Of a stretch of DNA of 64,000 nt, positions 8,900 through 17,283 are shown piece by piece (the first letter of the stretch is position 1; each line of letters begins with the position of its first letter). Made by a program: the position numbers and the translations under genes. The notes beneath the pieces are model-generated. The model saw nothing but the letters and a program-made list of their open reading frames with translations, did no database searches and was not told the origin of the DNA. Location of the stretch: the NCBI RefSeq assembly GCF_000685035.1, contig NZ_BAYB01000002.1:310001-374000 (forward strand). The letters are read 5' to 3'. This DNA is from Paraburkholderia ferrariae NBRC 106233. GTDB lineage: Bacteria > Pseudomonadota > Gammaproteobacteria > Burkholderiales > Burkholderiaceae.

Positions 8900-9502
8900 C
8901 TAGAACTCCACGCCCTTTTGCGCTTTCACGCCTTGCTCGCGGTACGGATGCTTCACGAGCCGCATTTCGGTCACGAGGTCGGCGGCTTCGATCAGCGCGT
9001 CGGGCGCGTGGCGCCCCGTCACGACCACGTGCTGCTGCGGGCCGCGTGCGGCGAGCACGGCCAGCACTTCGTCGAGGCCGAGGTACTCGTACTTGAGCAC
9101 CGTGTTCAGTTCGTCGAGGATCACCATGCCGTACTCGCCGCTTTCGATCATGCGCTTCGCCGCGTCCCAGCCCTTGCGCGCGGTGGCGATATCGGCGTCG
9201 CGGTTCTGGGTGTTCCAGGTATAGCCGTCGCCCATCGTCACGAAGTCGCAGTGCGCGACGGTGCTCAGGAAATCGCGTTCGGCCGTGTGCAGCGCGCCCT
9301 TGATGAACTGCACGACGCCAAGCTTCATGCCGTGGCCCAGCACGCGCACGGCCATGCCGAACGCCGCCGTGCTCTTGCCCTTGCCGTTGCCGGTGTTCAC
9401 GATCAGCAGGCCCTTTTCGACGGTGGCGGCAGCCTGTTTTTTCTCGTGGCCTTCACGGCGGCGTTGCGTCATGCGCTGGTGCGAATCGGGATCGGTTTTC
9501 AT
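8900..9502 (-). CDS. cobO: Corrinoid adenosyltransferase CobO
   Basis: A 200-aa CobO/BtuR/CobA-type enzyme that transfers the 5'-deoxyadenosyl group of ATP to the cobalt of cob(I)yrinate diamide and later corrinoids. The unusual P-loop NTGNGKGKSTAAFG, the VQFIKG strand, the MVILDELN box and VVTGRHAPDALIEAADLVTE are all present, and the length is normal. It precedes cobB with a four-base gap. A separate cobE start lies about 60 bases upstream. Confidence 0.96.
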   Translation of the reverse strand: MKTDPDSHQRMTQRRREGHEKKQAAATVEKGLLIVNTGNGKGKSTAAFGMAVRVLGHGMKLGVVQFIKGALHTAERDFLSTVAHCDFVTMGDGYTWNTQNRDADIATARKGWDAAKRMIESGEYGMVILDELNTVLKYEYLGLDEVLAVLAARGPQQHVVVTGRHAPDALIEAADLVTEMRLVKHPYREQGVKAQKGVEF

Positions 9503-9561
9503 GGCCTGGTGAGTGGTGAAGTTTCGTGAAGCGGGTGGGATGCGCTGCCCGTGTGGCGATA

Positions 9562-10056
9562 TCAGCGTGCCGCGTGGATTGCCGCGTTGGGCTCCGGGTG
9601 CCGCAGCGCGATGGCGACTGTCACGCCGTCGAGCGCGAGCTTGCCGCGCCACAGCGGGCCTGCGCCGGCGGCGAGGCGTGCGCACGGTTCGCAGACGCCG
9701 TCCACGCCGAACTGCGCGCGCGCCGCAGCCGATGGTGCGCTTTGCAGCGGCGCGGCGGCGAGCGCATCGCGCGCGTACGCATGAAGCGGCAAGCCGTGCG
9801 CGGCGCAGAACTGGCGCAGGGCCGGCTCGTTCGCCTTGGCGTCGAGCGTCCCCACGGCCGTCACGCGCGCGAGCGGCGTGCCGTCGAGCGCGGCCTGCAC
9901 GGCACGTTCGATCTGCGCGAGCGTCACGCCACGGCGGCAGCCTATGCCGAGCACGAGCGGCGCCTCCCCGGTCGAGCCTGACGAATCGGTCGACCCGGAC
10001 GACCCGGACAGCGGCGACGAAACACGGGGCTGGCTTGCGGACGGAGCGGAATTCAC
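9562..10056 (-). CDS. cobE: CobE / CbiG C-terminal domain protein
   Basis: A stand-alone copy of the CbiG C-terminal (CobE) domain, about 164 aa if started at GTG 10056. Family hallmarks are GIGCRRGVTLAQIERAV, the TVGTLDAKANEP-like stretch, and GVDGVCEPCARLAAG. CobE is required in several aerobic B12 producers but its exact reaction is not settled. The start is uncertain: the first 40 or so residues are Ser/Pro-rich and the domain proper begins near LVLGIGCRR. It heads the minus-strand operon cobE-cobO-cobB-bluB. A second, degenerate CbiG-type C-domain lies in the CobJ fusion at 39.2-40.9 kb. Confidence 0.85.
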   Translation of the reverse strand: MNSAPSASQPRVSSPLSGSSGSTDSSGSTGEAPLVLGIGCRRGVTLAQIERAVQAALDGTPLARVTAVGTLDAKANEPALRQFCAAHGLPLHAYARDALAAAPLQSAPSAAARAQFGVDGVCEPCARLAAGAGPLWRGKLALDGVTVAIALRHPEPNAAIHAAR

Positions 10057-10282
10057 GGTGAGCGCGTGGGGAGGCAGCAACGGGCGAGGCGGCGCGGGTT
10101 CGCGCCTGGCGCCGCGGATGCGGGCATACGATAGCACACGGCTTTTCGCGTTCGAGCAGAGGCGCAGCGCGCCAGGGGTAAACAACCGCAAAGCAACGGC
10201 ACAGCAACGGCGTAGCAACCGCAAAGCGCGACGCGGGGCCGTTCCTTGACGCGCTTGCGGCCCACGCCTACACTCGCACGCA

Positions 10283-10518
10283 CTCTGGTGCTCGCGTGCG
10301 CGTTCCTTGCGCGCGCAGTTAAACGGGAATCAGGGAGCCATTCCCGCCTGCGGCATGGCCAACCTGAACTGCACCCGCAACGGTACAACGAACGCATGGC
10401 TCCGATCGTCCGGTCGGGCGATGCACCCCGCTTCGACGCATGCCACTGTGCGGCCGGTCCTGCCGGACCGCCGCGCGGGAAGGCGAGGCGGGGCTTCGTC
10501 AGTCCGGATACCGGCCAG
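10283..10518 (+). promoter_or_regulatory. Cobalamin riboswitch upstream of cobW-cobN
   Basis: The leader of cobW carries the ordered conserved blocks of the adenosylcobalamin riboswitch: GGTGCTCG from 10287, AAACGGGAATC from 10321, CACCCGCAACGGTA from 10372, the B12 box GCCACTGTGCGG at 10442-10453, GGGAAGGCGAGGCGGG from 10477, and the closing GTCAGTCCGGATACCGGCC at 10498-10516. High adenosylcobalamin is expected to reduce expression of the cobW-cobN-chlI/chlD operon. The 3' boundary and expression platform are not resolved; about 140 bases separate it from the cobW ATG. Confidence 0.93.
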
Positions 10519-10657
10519 ATACGAAGGATGCGCGCTGCGGGGATGCGGCGCCCATTCCACGATTGTCCATGCGTGCTGCCGGGCTCGCGTCCGTGCCGGG
10601 CACTGCCGTCCGGCCCGGCCTACACGTGCGCGGCCCCTCGCGCCGAAGGAGCACCTC

Positions 10658-11740
10658 ATGCAAATGCGCAAGATCCCCGTCACCATCGTCACGGGTTTTC
10701 TCGGCAGCGGCAAGACCACGCTGCTGCGTCACATTCTCCAGCACGCGGGCGGTTTGCGCGTTGCGGTGATCGTCAACGAGTTCGGCGAACTCGGCATCGA
10801 CGGCGAAATCCTGCGCGGCTGCGGTATCGGCTGCGACGAAGCGGGCAACGAACAGGCAGGCCAGCTTTACGAACTCGCCAATGGGTGTTTGTGCTGCACC
10901 GTGCAGGAAGAGTTCTTCCCGGTGATGGAGCAACTGCTCGAACGCCGCGGCGAAATCGATCACATCCTGATCGAAACCTCGGGCCTCGCGCTGCCCAAGC
11001 CGCTCGTGCAGGCGTTCAACTGGCCGTCGATCCGCAACGCCTTCACGGTCGATGCGGTGGTGACGGTGGTGGACGGCCCCGCCGCGGCAAGCGGCCAGTT
11101 CGCGGAGAACCCGCAGGCCGTGGACGAACAGCGCAGGGCCGATCCGAATCTCGATCACGAGTCGCCGCTGCACGAACTGTTCGAAGACCAGCTTGCGTCC
11201 GCGGATCTCGTGATCCTCAACAAGACCGATCTGATCGACACGGCCGCGCAGGACGCGCTCATCGAAGAACTGCGCGAAGAACTGCCGCCGCAGGTGAAGA
11301 TCGTGCGCGCGCAGCACGGCAAGCTCGACCTGCACACGCTGCTCGGGCTCGAATCGGCCTCGGAGGAAAGCATCCATCTGCGCCACGATCATCACGGCTC
11401 GGCGGACGACCCCGACCATCACCACGACGAATTCGATTCGGTGGTCGTGACGGCGCAGGTTGCCTCGCGCGAAGGCGCGATCGACGCGCTGCAACGGCTC
11501 GTGGATACCCACACGATCTATCGCGTGAAGGGTTTCGCGGCGCTGCCGGGCGCACCGATGCGCCTCGTCGTGCAGGGCGTGGGCCGGCGCTTCGACAGTT
11601 ATTTCGACCGCCGCTGGAACGCGCAGGAAGCCGCCGCGCAACCGCTCGCGAGCCGCTTCGTGCTGATCGGCGAGGATCTCGACGCCGCGACGCTGCAGCG
11701 CGCGTTCGAAGCGGCGCTCGCGCCTTCCGCGCTGGCCTGA
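10658..11740 (+). CDS. cobW: CobW, G3E-family GTPase / metallochaperone
   Basis: A 360-aa G3E GTPase linked to cobalt delivery in B12 synthesis. It has the Walker A motif GFLGSGKTT, the metal-binding NGCLCC motif, the ETSGLALP switch region, the NKTD guanine-specificity motif and a CobW C-terminal domain. A histidine-rich linker (HLRHDHHG, then DHHHDEF) probably binds metal. ATG 10658 follows a strong GAAGGAG site. It is the first gene behind the cobalamin riboswitch and lies 40 bases before cobN. It is expected to act in the cytoplasm with the cobaltochelatase. Confidence 0.95.
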   Translation: MQMRKIPVTIVTGFLGSGKTTLLRHILQHAGGLRVAVIVNEFGELGIDGEILRGCGIGCDEAGNEQAGQLYELANGCLCCTVQEEFFPVMEQLLERRGEIDHILIETSGLALPKPLVQAFNWPSIRNAFTVDAVVTVVDGPAAASGQFAENPQAVDEQRRADPNLDHESPLHELFEDQLASADLVILNKTDLIDTAAQDALIEELREELPPQVKIVRAQHGKLDLHTLLGLESASEESIHLRHDHHGSADDPDHHHDEFDSVVVTAQVASREGAIDALQRLVDTHTIYRVKGFAALPGAPMRLVVQGVGRRFDSYFDRRWNAQEAAAQPLASRFVLIGEDLDAATLQRAFEAALAPSALA

Positions 11741-11780
11741 TGGCCGCGCCCGCGCACTAGCGCTCCCGCCGCTACCCGCC

Positions 11781-14700
11781 ATGCATCTCTTGCGCACCAC
11801 GCCCGGTGGTTTCGTCGACGACACCGCCGGCGTGATCCGCATCGATCAGCAGCCCGCCGAGATTGTCATTCTCAGTTCCGCCGATACGACGCTCGCCCTG
11901 CTCGCGAGCGTCGTGCCGCGCCTGCCCGCCGGCTTCCCGAGCGTGCGGCTCGCGAACGTGACGTATCTGCGCCAGCCGGCCTCGGTGGACTTCTATGTCG
12001 ATGACGTGCTCCAGCATGCGCGCGTGGTCGTGGTCGATCATCTGGGCGGCGAGGCGTACTGGCCGTACGGCATCGAGCAGGTGGTGGCGCTGGCCGAGCG
12101 CCGCAACCAGATGCTCGCGATGTTCTCCGGCGATCTGCAGGAGGACCCGAATCTCACGGCAAAGAGCCGCGTCGAGCCCGAATTCTGCCGCCTGCTGTGG
12201 CGCTATCTGCGCGAAGGCGGCGCGGCGAATGCCGAGGGCTTTCTGCGCGCGCTCGCGTGGCGCGCGTTCGCGTGGGGCAGCGAACCGGCGCCGCCCGTGG
12301 CGCTGCCCGCCGCCGCGCTCTATCACCCGTCGCGCGACATCGCCACGATCGACGACTGGCGCGCGCGCTGGCAGCCCGCGGCGCCCGTGGTCGCGCTGCT
12401 GTTCTACAAGGCGCATCTGCAGGCCGCCAATACGGCGGCCTTCGACGCGCTGATCGAAGCGCTGATCGAGCGCGGCATCAATCCGCTGCCGCTCGCCGTC
12501 ACGTCGCTGAAGGACGCGTTGAGCCGCGACGTCATCGACCGCCTTTGCGCCGCGCACAACGTCGCGCTCGTGCTGAACACGACGGCCTTCGCAGCTTCGT
12601 CATTCGACGACCCCGCGCCGCTCGCGCTGGCGGGCGACGCGCCGGTGCTCCAGGTGATTCTCAGCGGCGGCAACCGCGAAGACTGGCTGAAGGACAACCA
12701 CGGCCTCAATTCGCGCGATATCGCCATGCACGTCGCGCTGCCCGAAGTGGACGGCCGCGTGATTACGCGCGCGATCAGCTTCAAGGGGCTCGCGTATCAC
12801 TGCAAGGCCACTCAGGTCGATGTCGTGCGCTATCAGCCCGATGCGGAGCGCGTGGCCTTCGTGGCCGAACTGAGTCGCCGCTGGTGCCGCTTGCGCAGCT
12901 TGCCGAACGCGCAGAAGAAACTCGCGCTCGTGCTCGCAAACTATCCGATGAGCGAAGGGCGCATCGGCAACGGCGTGGGGCTCGATACACCGGCCTCGGT
13001 GGTGGGCATCCTGCGGATGCTGCGCGACGAAGGCTACCGCGTAAGCGACTTGCCCGACGACGGCGAAGCCCTGATGGTGCGGCTGACCGGCGGCGTGACC
13101 AACGACCCGGATACGCGCGAGTTGCGGCCCGCGTGGCAGAGCCTCGCGCTCGACGACTACCGGCGCGCGTTCTCGCAACTGCCCGCCGCCGCGCAGAACG
13201 CGCTCATCGCGCGCTGGGGCGCGCCGGAGCAGGACCCCATGGTGCGCCGCGGCCGCTTCATGATCGCGGGCTGGCGCTGCGGCCAGGTGTTCGTGGGCAT
13301 CCAGCCGTCACGCTCGCGCGGCGACAACACCTACGCGAACTATCACGACGCCGAACTCGTGCCGCCTCACGCGTACCTCGCGTTCTACTTCTGGCTGCGC
13401 GGGACCTTCGGCATCGACGCAATCGCGCACGTCGGCAAGCACGGCAACCTTGAATGGCTGCCCGGCAAGAGCGTTGCGCTCGCCGACACCTGCTGGCCCG
13501 ACATGGCGCTCGGCCCGCTGCCGCATCTCTATCCGTTCATCGTGAACGACCCCGGCGAAGGCAGCCAGGCGAAGCGCCGCGCACAGGCCGTGATTATCGA
13601 TCACCTGATGCCGCCGCTCACGCGCGCCGAAAACTATGGCCCGCTTCAGGATCTCGAACGGCAGGTTGAAGAGTACTACGAAGCATTGATGGTCGATCCG
13701 CGCCGCGCGAAGCTGCTGCGCCGGACCATCCTGGAGACGATTGTCGAGCACCGGCTGCACGAGGAACTGAGCATGCCGGCGCCGCGGGACGAAGCGACGG
13801 AAGACGCGTTGCTCACGCGCGCCGATGCGTATCTGTGCGAACTGAAGGAAGCGCAGATTCGCGACGGCCTGCATACCTTCGGCATCTCGCCGCAAGGCAC
13901 GCAGCGGCGCGACACGCTGCTCGCGCTGGGCCGCTATCCCTATGGCGACGGGCAGGGCGCCAACGCGGGGCTGATCGACGCGCTTGCGCGCGATTTCCGC
14001 ATCGATCATCTGCTCGATGCCGCCACCGCCGATTGGGCTGCGCCGTGGACGGGACCGCGCCCGGCCATGCTCGATGCCGTGAGCGATGCGCCCTGGCGTC
14101 ATGCAGGCGACACGCGCGAGCGCCTGGAGGCGCTGGCCGGCTCGCTGGTTGCCAGGGTGTGCGAAGGATATGCCGTAGACGGCGACGCCTCAATGCCCCA
14201 CGCGGCGAAAGTGCTCGGGCGCCTGCGCGACGACGTGCTGCCGCGCCTCGACGCCTGCGGCGAAGAAGAGCTGCGCCAGTTCCGCCGCGCGCTCGAAGGC
14301 CGCTTCGTGCCGCCCGGTCCCAGCGGTTCGCCCTCGCGCGGCCGCCCCGACGTGCTGCCCACGGGCCGCAACTTCTACTCGGTCGATACGCGCGCGGTGC
14401 CGACCCAGGCGGCCTGGTCGCTCGGCATGAAGTCGGCGCAGCAGTTGATCGAGCGGCATCTGCAGGACCATGGCGACTATCCGCGCGCCGTGGGGCTTTC
14501 GGTCTGGGGCACGGCCACCATGCGCACGGGCGGCGACGACATCGCCCAGGCACTCGCGCTGCTCGGCGTGCGGCCGAAGTGGGCGGCGGGCAGCCAGCGC
14601 GTGATCGACTTCGAAATCATGCCGATCGAGGCGCTCGACCGGCCGCGCATCGACGTGACGCTGCGCGTTTCGGGCTTCTTTCGCGACGCGTTTCCGAACG

Positions 14701-15572
14701 TCATGCATCTCTTCGACGCGGCGGTCCAGGCCGTGGCGGACCTCGACGAGCCGCCGCATCAGAACCTGCTGCGCGAGCGCGTGCTGCGCGAACGCGATGC
14801 GCTCGTCGAACGTGGCGCCGATGCCGCCGAGGCCCGCCGCCGCGCGGGCTGGCGCGTATTCAGCGCGCGCCCCGGCCACTACGGTGCAGGCTTGCAGGAC
14901 CTGATCGACCAGCGCCAGTGGCAGACCGACGCCGATCTTGCCGAAGCCTACCAGGCCTGGGGCGGCTACGCCTACGCGCAGAACAGCGCGGGCGACGAGG
15001 CACGCGCGGCATTCGGCGCACGCCTTGCGGCCATCGATGTCGTGCTGCAGAACCAGGACAATCGCGAGCACGACGTGCTCGACTCGAACGACTACTACCA
15101 GTTCCAGGGCGGCATGGCCGCAGCGGCGCGGCACTTCTCGCGCGCGCAGCCCACCCTGTATCACGCCGACCACAGCAACCCGGCTGCGCCGGCCATCCGT
15201 CCGCTTGGCGAAGAGATCGCACGCGTGATCCGCTCGCGCGTGGCGAACCCGAAGTGGATCGACGGCGTGAAGCGCCACGGCTACAAGGGCGCGGCGGAGA
15301 TGGCGGCGACCGTCGATTACCTGTTCGGCTACGACGCGACGGCGCGCGTGGTGGGCGACCATCAGTACGCGCTCGTCGCCGCCGCCTACGTTCACGACGA
15401 CGCCACGCGCGCTTTCCTCGAACGGCATAATCCGCACGCGCTGCATGCCATCTGCGAGCGCCTGCTTGAGGCGATCCAGCGCGGACTGTGGCAGCAGCCG
15501 GGCGAGCAGCGCGCTCAACTCGAACAACGCCTGCTCGAAGCGGGGCAGAGACTCGAAGGATCAGGACCATGA
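11781..15572 (+). CDS. cobN: Cobaltochelatase large subunit CobN
   Basis: A 1263-aa CobN/BchH-type subunit, normal length for the family. It binds hydrogenobyrinate a,c-diamide and inserts Co2+ with the help of AAA+ and VWA partner subunits. Characteristic blocks include AHVGKHGNLEWLPGKS, KRRAQAVIIDHLMPPLTRAE, LPTGRNFYSVD and RVSGFFRDAFPNVM. The stop overlaps the start of the chlI-like gene (ATGA), showing translational coupling to the ATPase subunit. It is part of the riboswitch-controlled plus-strand operon. Confidence 0.97.
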   Translation: MHLLRTTPGGFVDDTAGVIRIDQQPAEIVILSSADTTLALLASVVPRLPAGFPSVRLANVTYLRQPASVDFYVDDVLQHARVVVVDHLGGEAYWPYGIEQVVALAERRNQMLAMFSGDLQEDPNLTAKSRVEPEFCRLLWRYLREGGAANAEGFLRALAWRAFAWGSEPAPPVALPAAALYHPSRDIATIDDWRARWQPAAPVVALLFYKAHLQAANTAAFDALIEALIERGINPLPLAVTSLKDALSRDVIDRLCAAHNVALVLNTTAFAASSFDDPAPLALAGDAPVLQVILSGGNREDWLKDNHGLNSRDIAMHVALPEVDGRVITRAISFKGLAYHCKATQVDVVRYQPDAERVAFVAELSRRWCRLRSLPNAQKKLALVLANYPMSEGRIGNGVGLDTPASVVGILRMLRDEGYRVSDLPDDGEALMVRLTGGVTNDPDTRELRPAWQSLALDDYRRAFSQLPAAAQNALIARWGAPEQDPMVRRGRFMIAGWRCGQVFVGIQPSRSRGDNTYANYHDAELVPPHAYLAFYFWLRGTFGIDAIAHVGKHGNLEWLPGKSVALADTCWPDMALGPLPHLYPFIVNDPGEGSQAKRRAQAVIIDHLMPPLTRAENYGPLQDLERQVEEYYEALMVDPRRAKLLRRTILETIVEHRLHEELSMPAPRDEATEDALLTRADAYLCELKEAQIRDGLHTFGISPQGTQRRDTLLALGRYPYGDGQGANAGLIDALARDFRIDHLLDAATADWAAPWTGPRPAMLDAVSDAPWRHAGDTRERLEALAGSLVARVCEGYAVDGDASMPHAAKVLGRLRDDVLPRLDACGEEELRQFRRALEGRFVPPGPSGSPSRGRPDVLPTGRNFYSVDTRAVPTQAAWSLGMKSAQQLIERHLQDHGDYPRAVGLSVWGTATMRTGGDDIAQALALLGVRPKWAAGSQRVIDFEIMPIEALDRPRIDVTLRVSGFFRDAFPNVMHLFDAAVQAVADLDEPPHQNLLRERVLRERDALVERGADAAEARRRAGWRVFSARPGHYGAGLQDLIDQRQWQTDADLAEAYQAWGGYAYAQNSAGDEARAAFGARLAAIDVVLQNQDNREHDVLDSNDYYQFQGGMAAAARHFSRAQPTLYHADHSNPAAPAIRPLGEEIARVIRSRVANPKWIDGVKRHGYKGAAEMAATVDYLFGYDATARVVGDHQYALVAAAYVHDDATRAFLERHNPHALHAICERLLEAIQRGLWQQPGEQRAQLEQRLLEAGQRLEGSGP

Positions 15573-16603
15573 ACGAAGCGGCGCCGCGCCCTGCGTTTCC
15601 TTTTACCGCGCTGGTGGGGCAGACACCGTTGCAGCAGGCACTGCTGCTCGCGGCTGTCGATCCGGCCATTGGCGGCGTGCTCGTGAGCGGCCCGCGCGGC
15701 ACGGCGAAATCCACGGCAGCCCGCGCGCTGGCGGCGTTGCTGCCCGATGGCGCGTTCGTGACGCTGCCGCTTTCCGCAAGCGAAGAAAAGCTGGTGGGCT
15801 CGCTCGATCTGGAAGCGGCGCTGCGCGAGAGTGCCGTGCGCTTCTCGCCCGGGCTGCTCGCGAAAGCGCACCGCGGGGTGCTTTACGTCGATGAAGTGAA
15901 TCTGCTGCCGGACGCGCTGGTGGACATGCTGCTCGATGCCGCGGCAAGCGGCAGCAATACCATCGAGCGCGATGGCATTTCGCATACGCACGATGCGCGC
16001 TTCGTTCTGGTGGGCACGATGAATCCCGAGGAGGGCGAGTTGCGTCCGCAACTGCTCGACCGGTTCGGCCTGATGGTCGAGCTTCACAACGCCTACGATG
16101 CGCGCGAGCGGCAGCAGATCGTCAAGGCGCGGCTGGCCTTCGACGCCGATCCGCAGGCGTTTTGCGCCGCGCATGAAGCGGCGCAGCGCGGGCTCGCAGG
16201 GCGGCTGCGCGCCGCGCGCGAGCGTGTGAACTCCCTCGTGGCCGGCGACGCCGTGCATGAGCGCGTGGCGGCGCTATGCATCGAAGCCGCCGTGGATGGC
16301 CTGCGTGCCGATATCGTGATGCTGCGCGCCGCCCGTGCGCTGGCCGCATTCGAAGGGGCCGGCGAGGTGAGCGTGGCGCATGTGGACCGCGTAGCCGAAG
16401 CCGTGCTCGCGCACCGGCGCCGGGCGGATCCGGCGCCTGCGCCGCAGAACGCGGCGGATGCGGGGCACGCTCCCACGCATGAAACACATTCGCACTCCCA
16501 GGTAGAGACCAGTGCGGAAACCGATTGGGGCGAGCTTGCACCGGAGCTGGTCGCGGCGACGAGCGTGAAGGGTGTGATCCCGCTGCCTTCAAAAAAACGC
16601 TGA
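15569..16603 (+). CDS. chlI: Chelatase AAA+ ATPase subunit (ChlI-like)
   Basis: A 344-aa AAA+ protein of the Mg-chelatase BchI/ChlI type, serving here as the motor subunit for CobN. It shows GPRGTAKST (Walker A), LYVDEVNLLPD (Walker B), LVGTMNPEEGELRPQLLDRFGL (sensor region, arginine finger) and a C-terminal helical lid. The zero-frame product ends at TGA 16601-16603, directly after an A7 run (residues SKKR-stop). A -1 slip on that run continues into a VWA domain, so this is also the N-terminal part of a 571-aa ChlD-like product. The start overlaps the cobN stop by four bases. Confidence 0.94.
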   Translation: MNEAAPRPAFPFTALVGQTPLQQALLLAAVDPAIGGVLVSGPRGTAKSTAARALAALLPDGAFVTLPLSASEEKLVGSLDLEAALRESAVRFSPGLLAKAHRGVLYVDEVNLLPDALVDMLLDAAASGSNTIERDGISHTHDARFVLVGTMNPEEGELRPQLLDRFGLMVELHNAYDARERQQIVKARLAFDADPQAFCAAHEAAQRGLAGRLRAARERVNSLVAGDAVHERVAALCIEAAVDGLRADIVMLRAARALAAFEGAGEVSVAHVDRVAEAVLAHRRRADPAPAPQNAADAGHAPTHETHSHSQVETSAETDWGELAPELVAATSVKGVIPLPSKKR

Positions 16604-16645
16604 CCCGTCGGGCAAGGGCCGCCGCCTTCGTACAGGGCGGCGCCC
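16591..16645 (+). promoter_or_regulatory. Predicted -1 frameshift signal: A7 slippery run plus hairpin
   Basis: Seven consecutive A residues at 16591-16597 read A-AAA-AAA in the chlI frame, followed by CGC and the TGA stop. Slipping back one base joins chlI exactly to the VWA frame. Eighteen bases later a strong hairpin can form: GGG 16616-16618, one bulged C, CGCCGCC 16620-16626, a 9-base loop, then GGCGGCG 16636-16642 and CCC 16643-16645. A purine-rich GAAGGG lies about 18 bases upstream of the run. The spacing to the hairpin is longer than usual, so its stimulatory role is an inference. Confidence 0.82.
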
Positions 16646-17283
16646 GGCGGCGTGATGGTCCGGGCCGGGCGGCACGCGACGGCGGCAAGGGCGCGCGCAT
16701 TGCGTGGCTGCCCACGCTTGCGGCCAAACAGGGCGAGCACCTGCGCGCCGATCATCTGCGCTACGCGCGGCGCAAAACCGGCACGGGGGCGCTGCACTGC
16801 TTCGTGCTGGACTGTTCGGCTTCGATGCTGGCCCGCGGGCAGCTTGCGCTGGCCAAGGGCCTGCTCGCCGCGCTCTTCGACCGCGCGCGCAACGACCGCG
16901 TGGAAGTGGCGCTGATTGCCTTCGGCGGCACGCGCGCCGAATTGCGTTTTGGCCCGGCGGTGCCGCGCTGGTGGAACGAACGCTGGCTTGCGCCCATCGG
17001 CGCGGGCGGCGGTACGCCGCTCGCGGCCGGCATGGAAGCGGCGGCGCGCGTGCTTCAGTCCTCCGCACGCCGGGACACGGCCCGGCACCGCCATGTGTGG
17101 CTGCTCACCGACGGTCGCAGCACGCAGTGGCCTGCGCGCCCGCGTCATGCGGATCACGTTACCGTGGTCGATTTCGAAACGGCAACCGTGCGCCTCGGCC
17201 GCTGCGCAGCGTTAGCCGAGGCCTGGGATGCGCAATGCATCGACGCTCATGCGCTCCTCGCTACCGGGGCGTCAGCGTTCTGA
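16597..17283 (+). CDS. chlD: ChlD-like VWA part, reached by -1 frameshift from chlI
   Basis: This frame has no ATG or GTG near its beginning; the only in-frame candidate is a TTG buried at 16525 inside chlI. It encodes a basic linker and a von Willebrand A domain with the MIDAS motif DCSAS (Asp codon at 16810), IAFGGTRAEL, a GGGTPL threonine site and LLTDGRS. It is the C-terminal half of a ChlD/BchD subunit. With a -1 slip on the A7 run the product would be 571 aa: the ATPase (residues 1-343) plus 228 residues in this frame. Programmed -1 frameshifting in chlD genes of B12 clusters is already described, and this arrangement matches it. The 3' end overlaps the convergent PilZ gene by 12 bases. 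Confidence 0.85.
   Translation, partial: TLTRRARAAAFVQGGARRRDGPGRAARDGGKGARIAWLPTLAAKQGEHLRADHLRYARRKTGTGALHCFVLDCSASMLARGQLALAKGLLAALFDRARNDRVEVALIAFGGTRAELRFGPAVPRWWNERWLAPIGAGGGTPLAAGMEAAARVLQSSARRDTARHRHVWLLTDGRSTQWPARPRHADHVTVVDFETATVRLGRCAALAEAWDAQCIDAHALLATGASAF

Noticed and set aside
16525..17283. The VWA gene as an independent gene starting at TTG 16525
   Set aside because: The TTG lies within chlI with no ribosome site, and the first 20 codons make no sense as ChlD; frameshifting from chlI explains the layout better.
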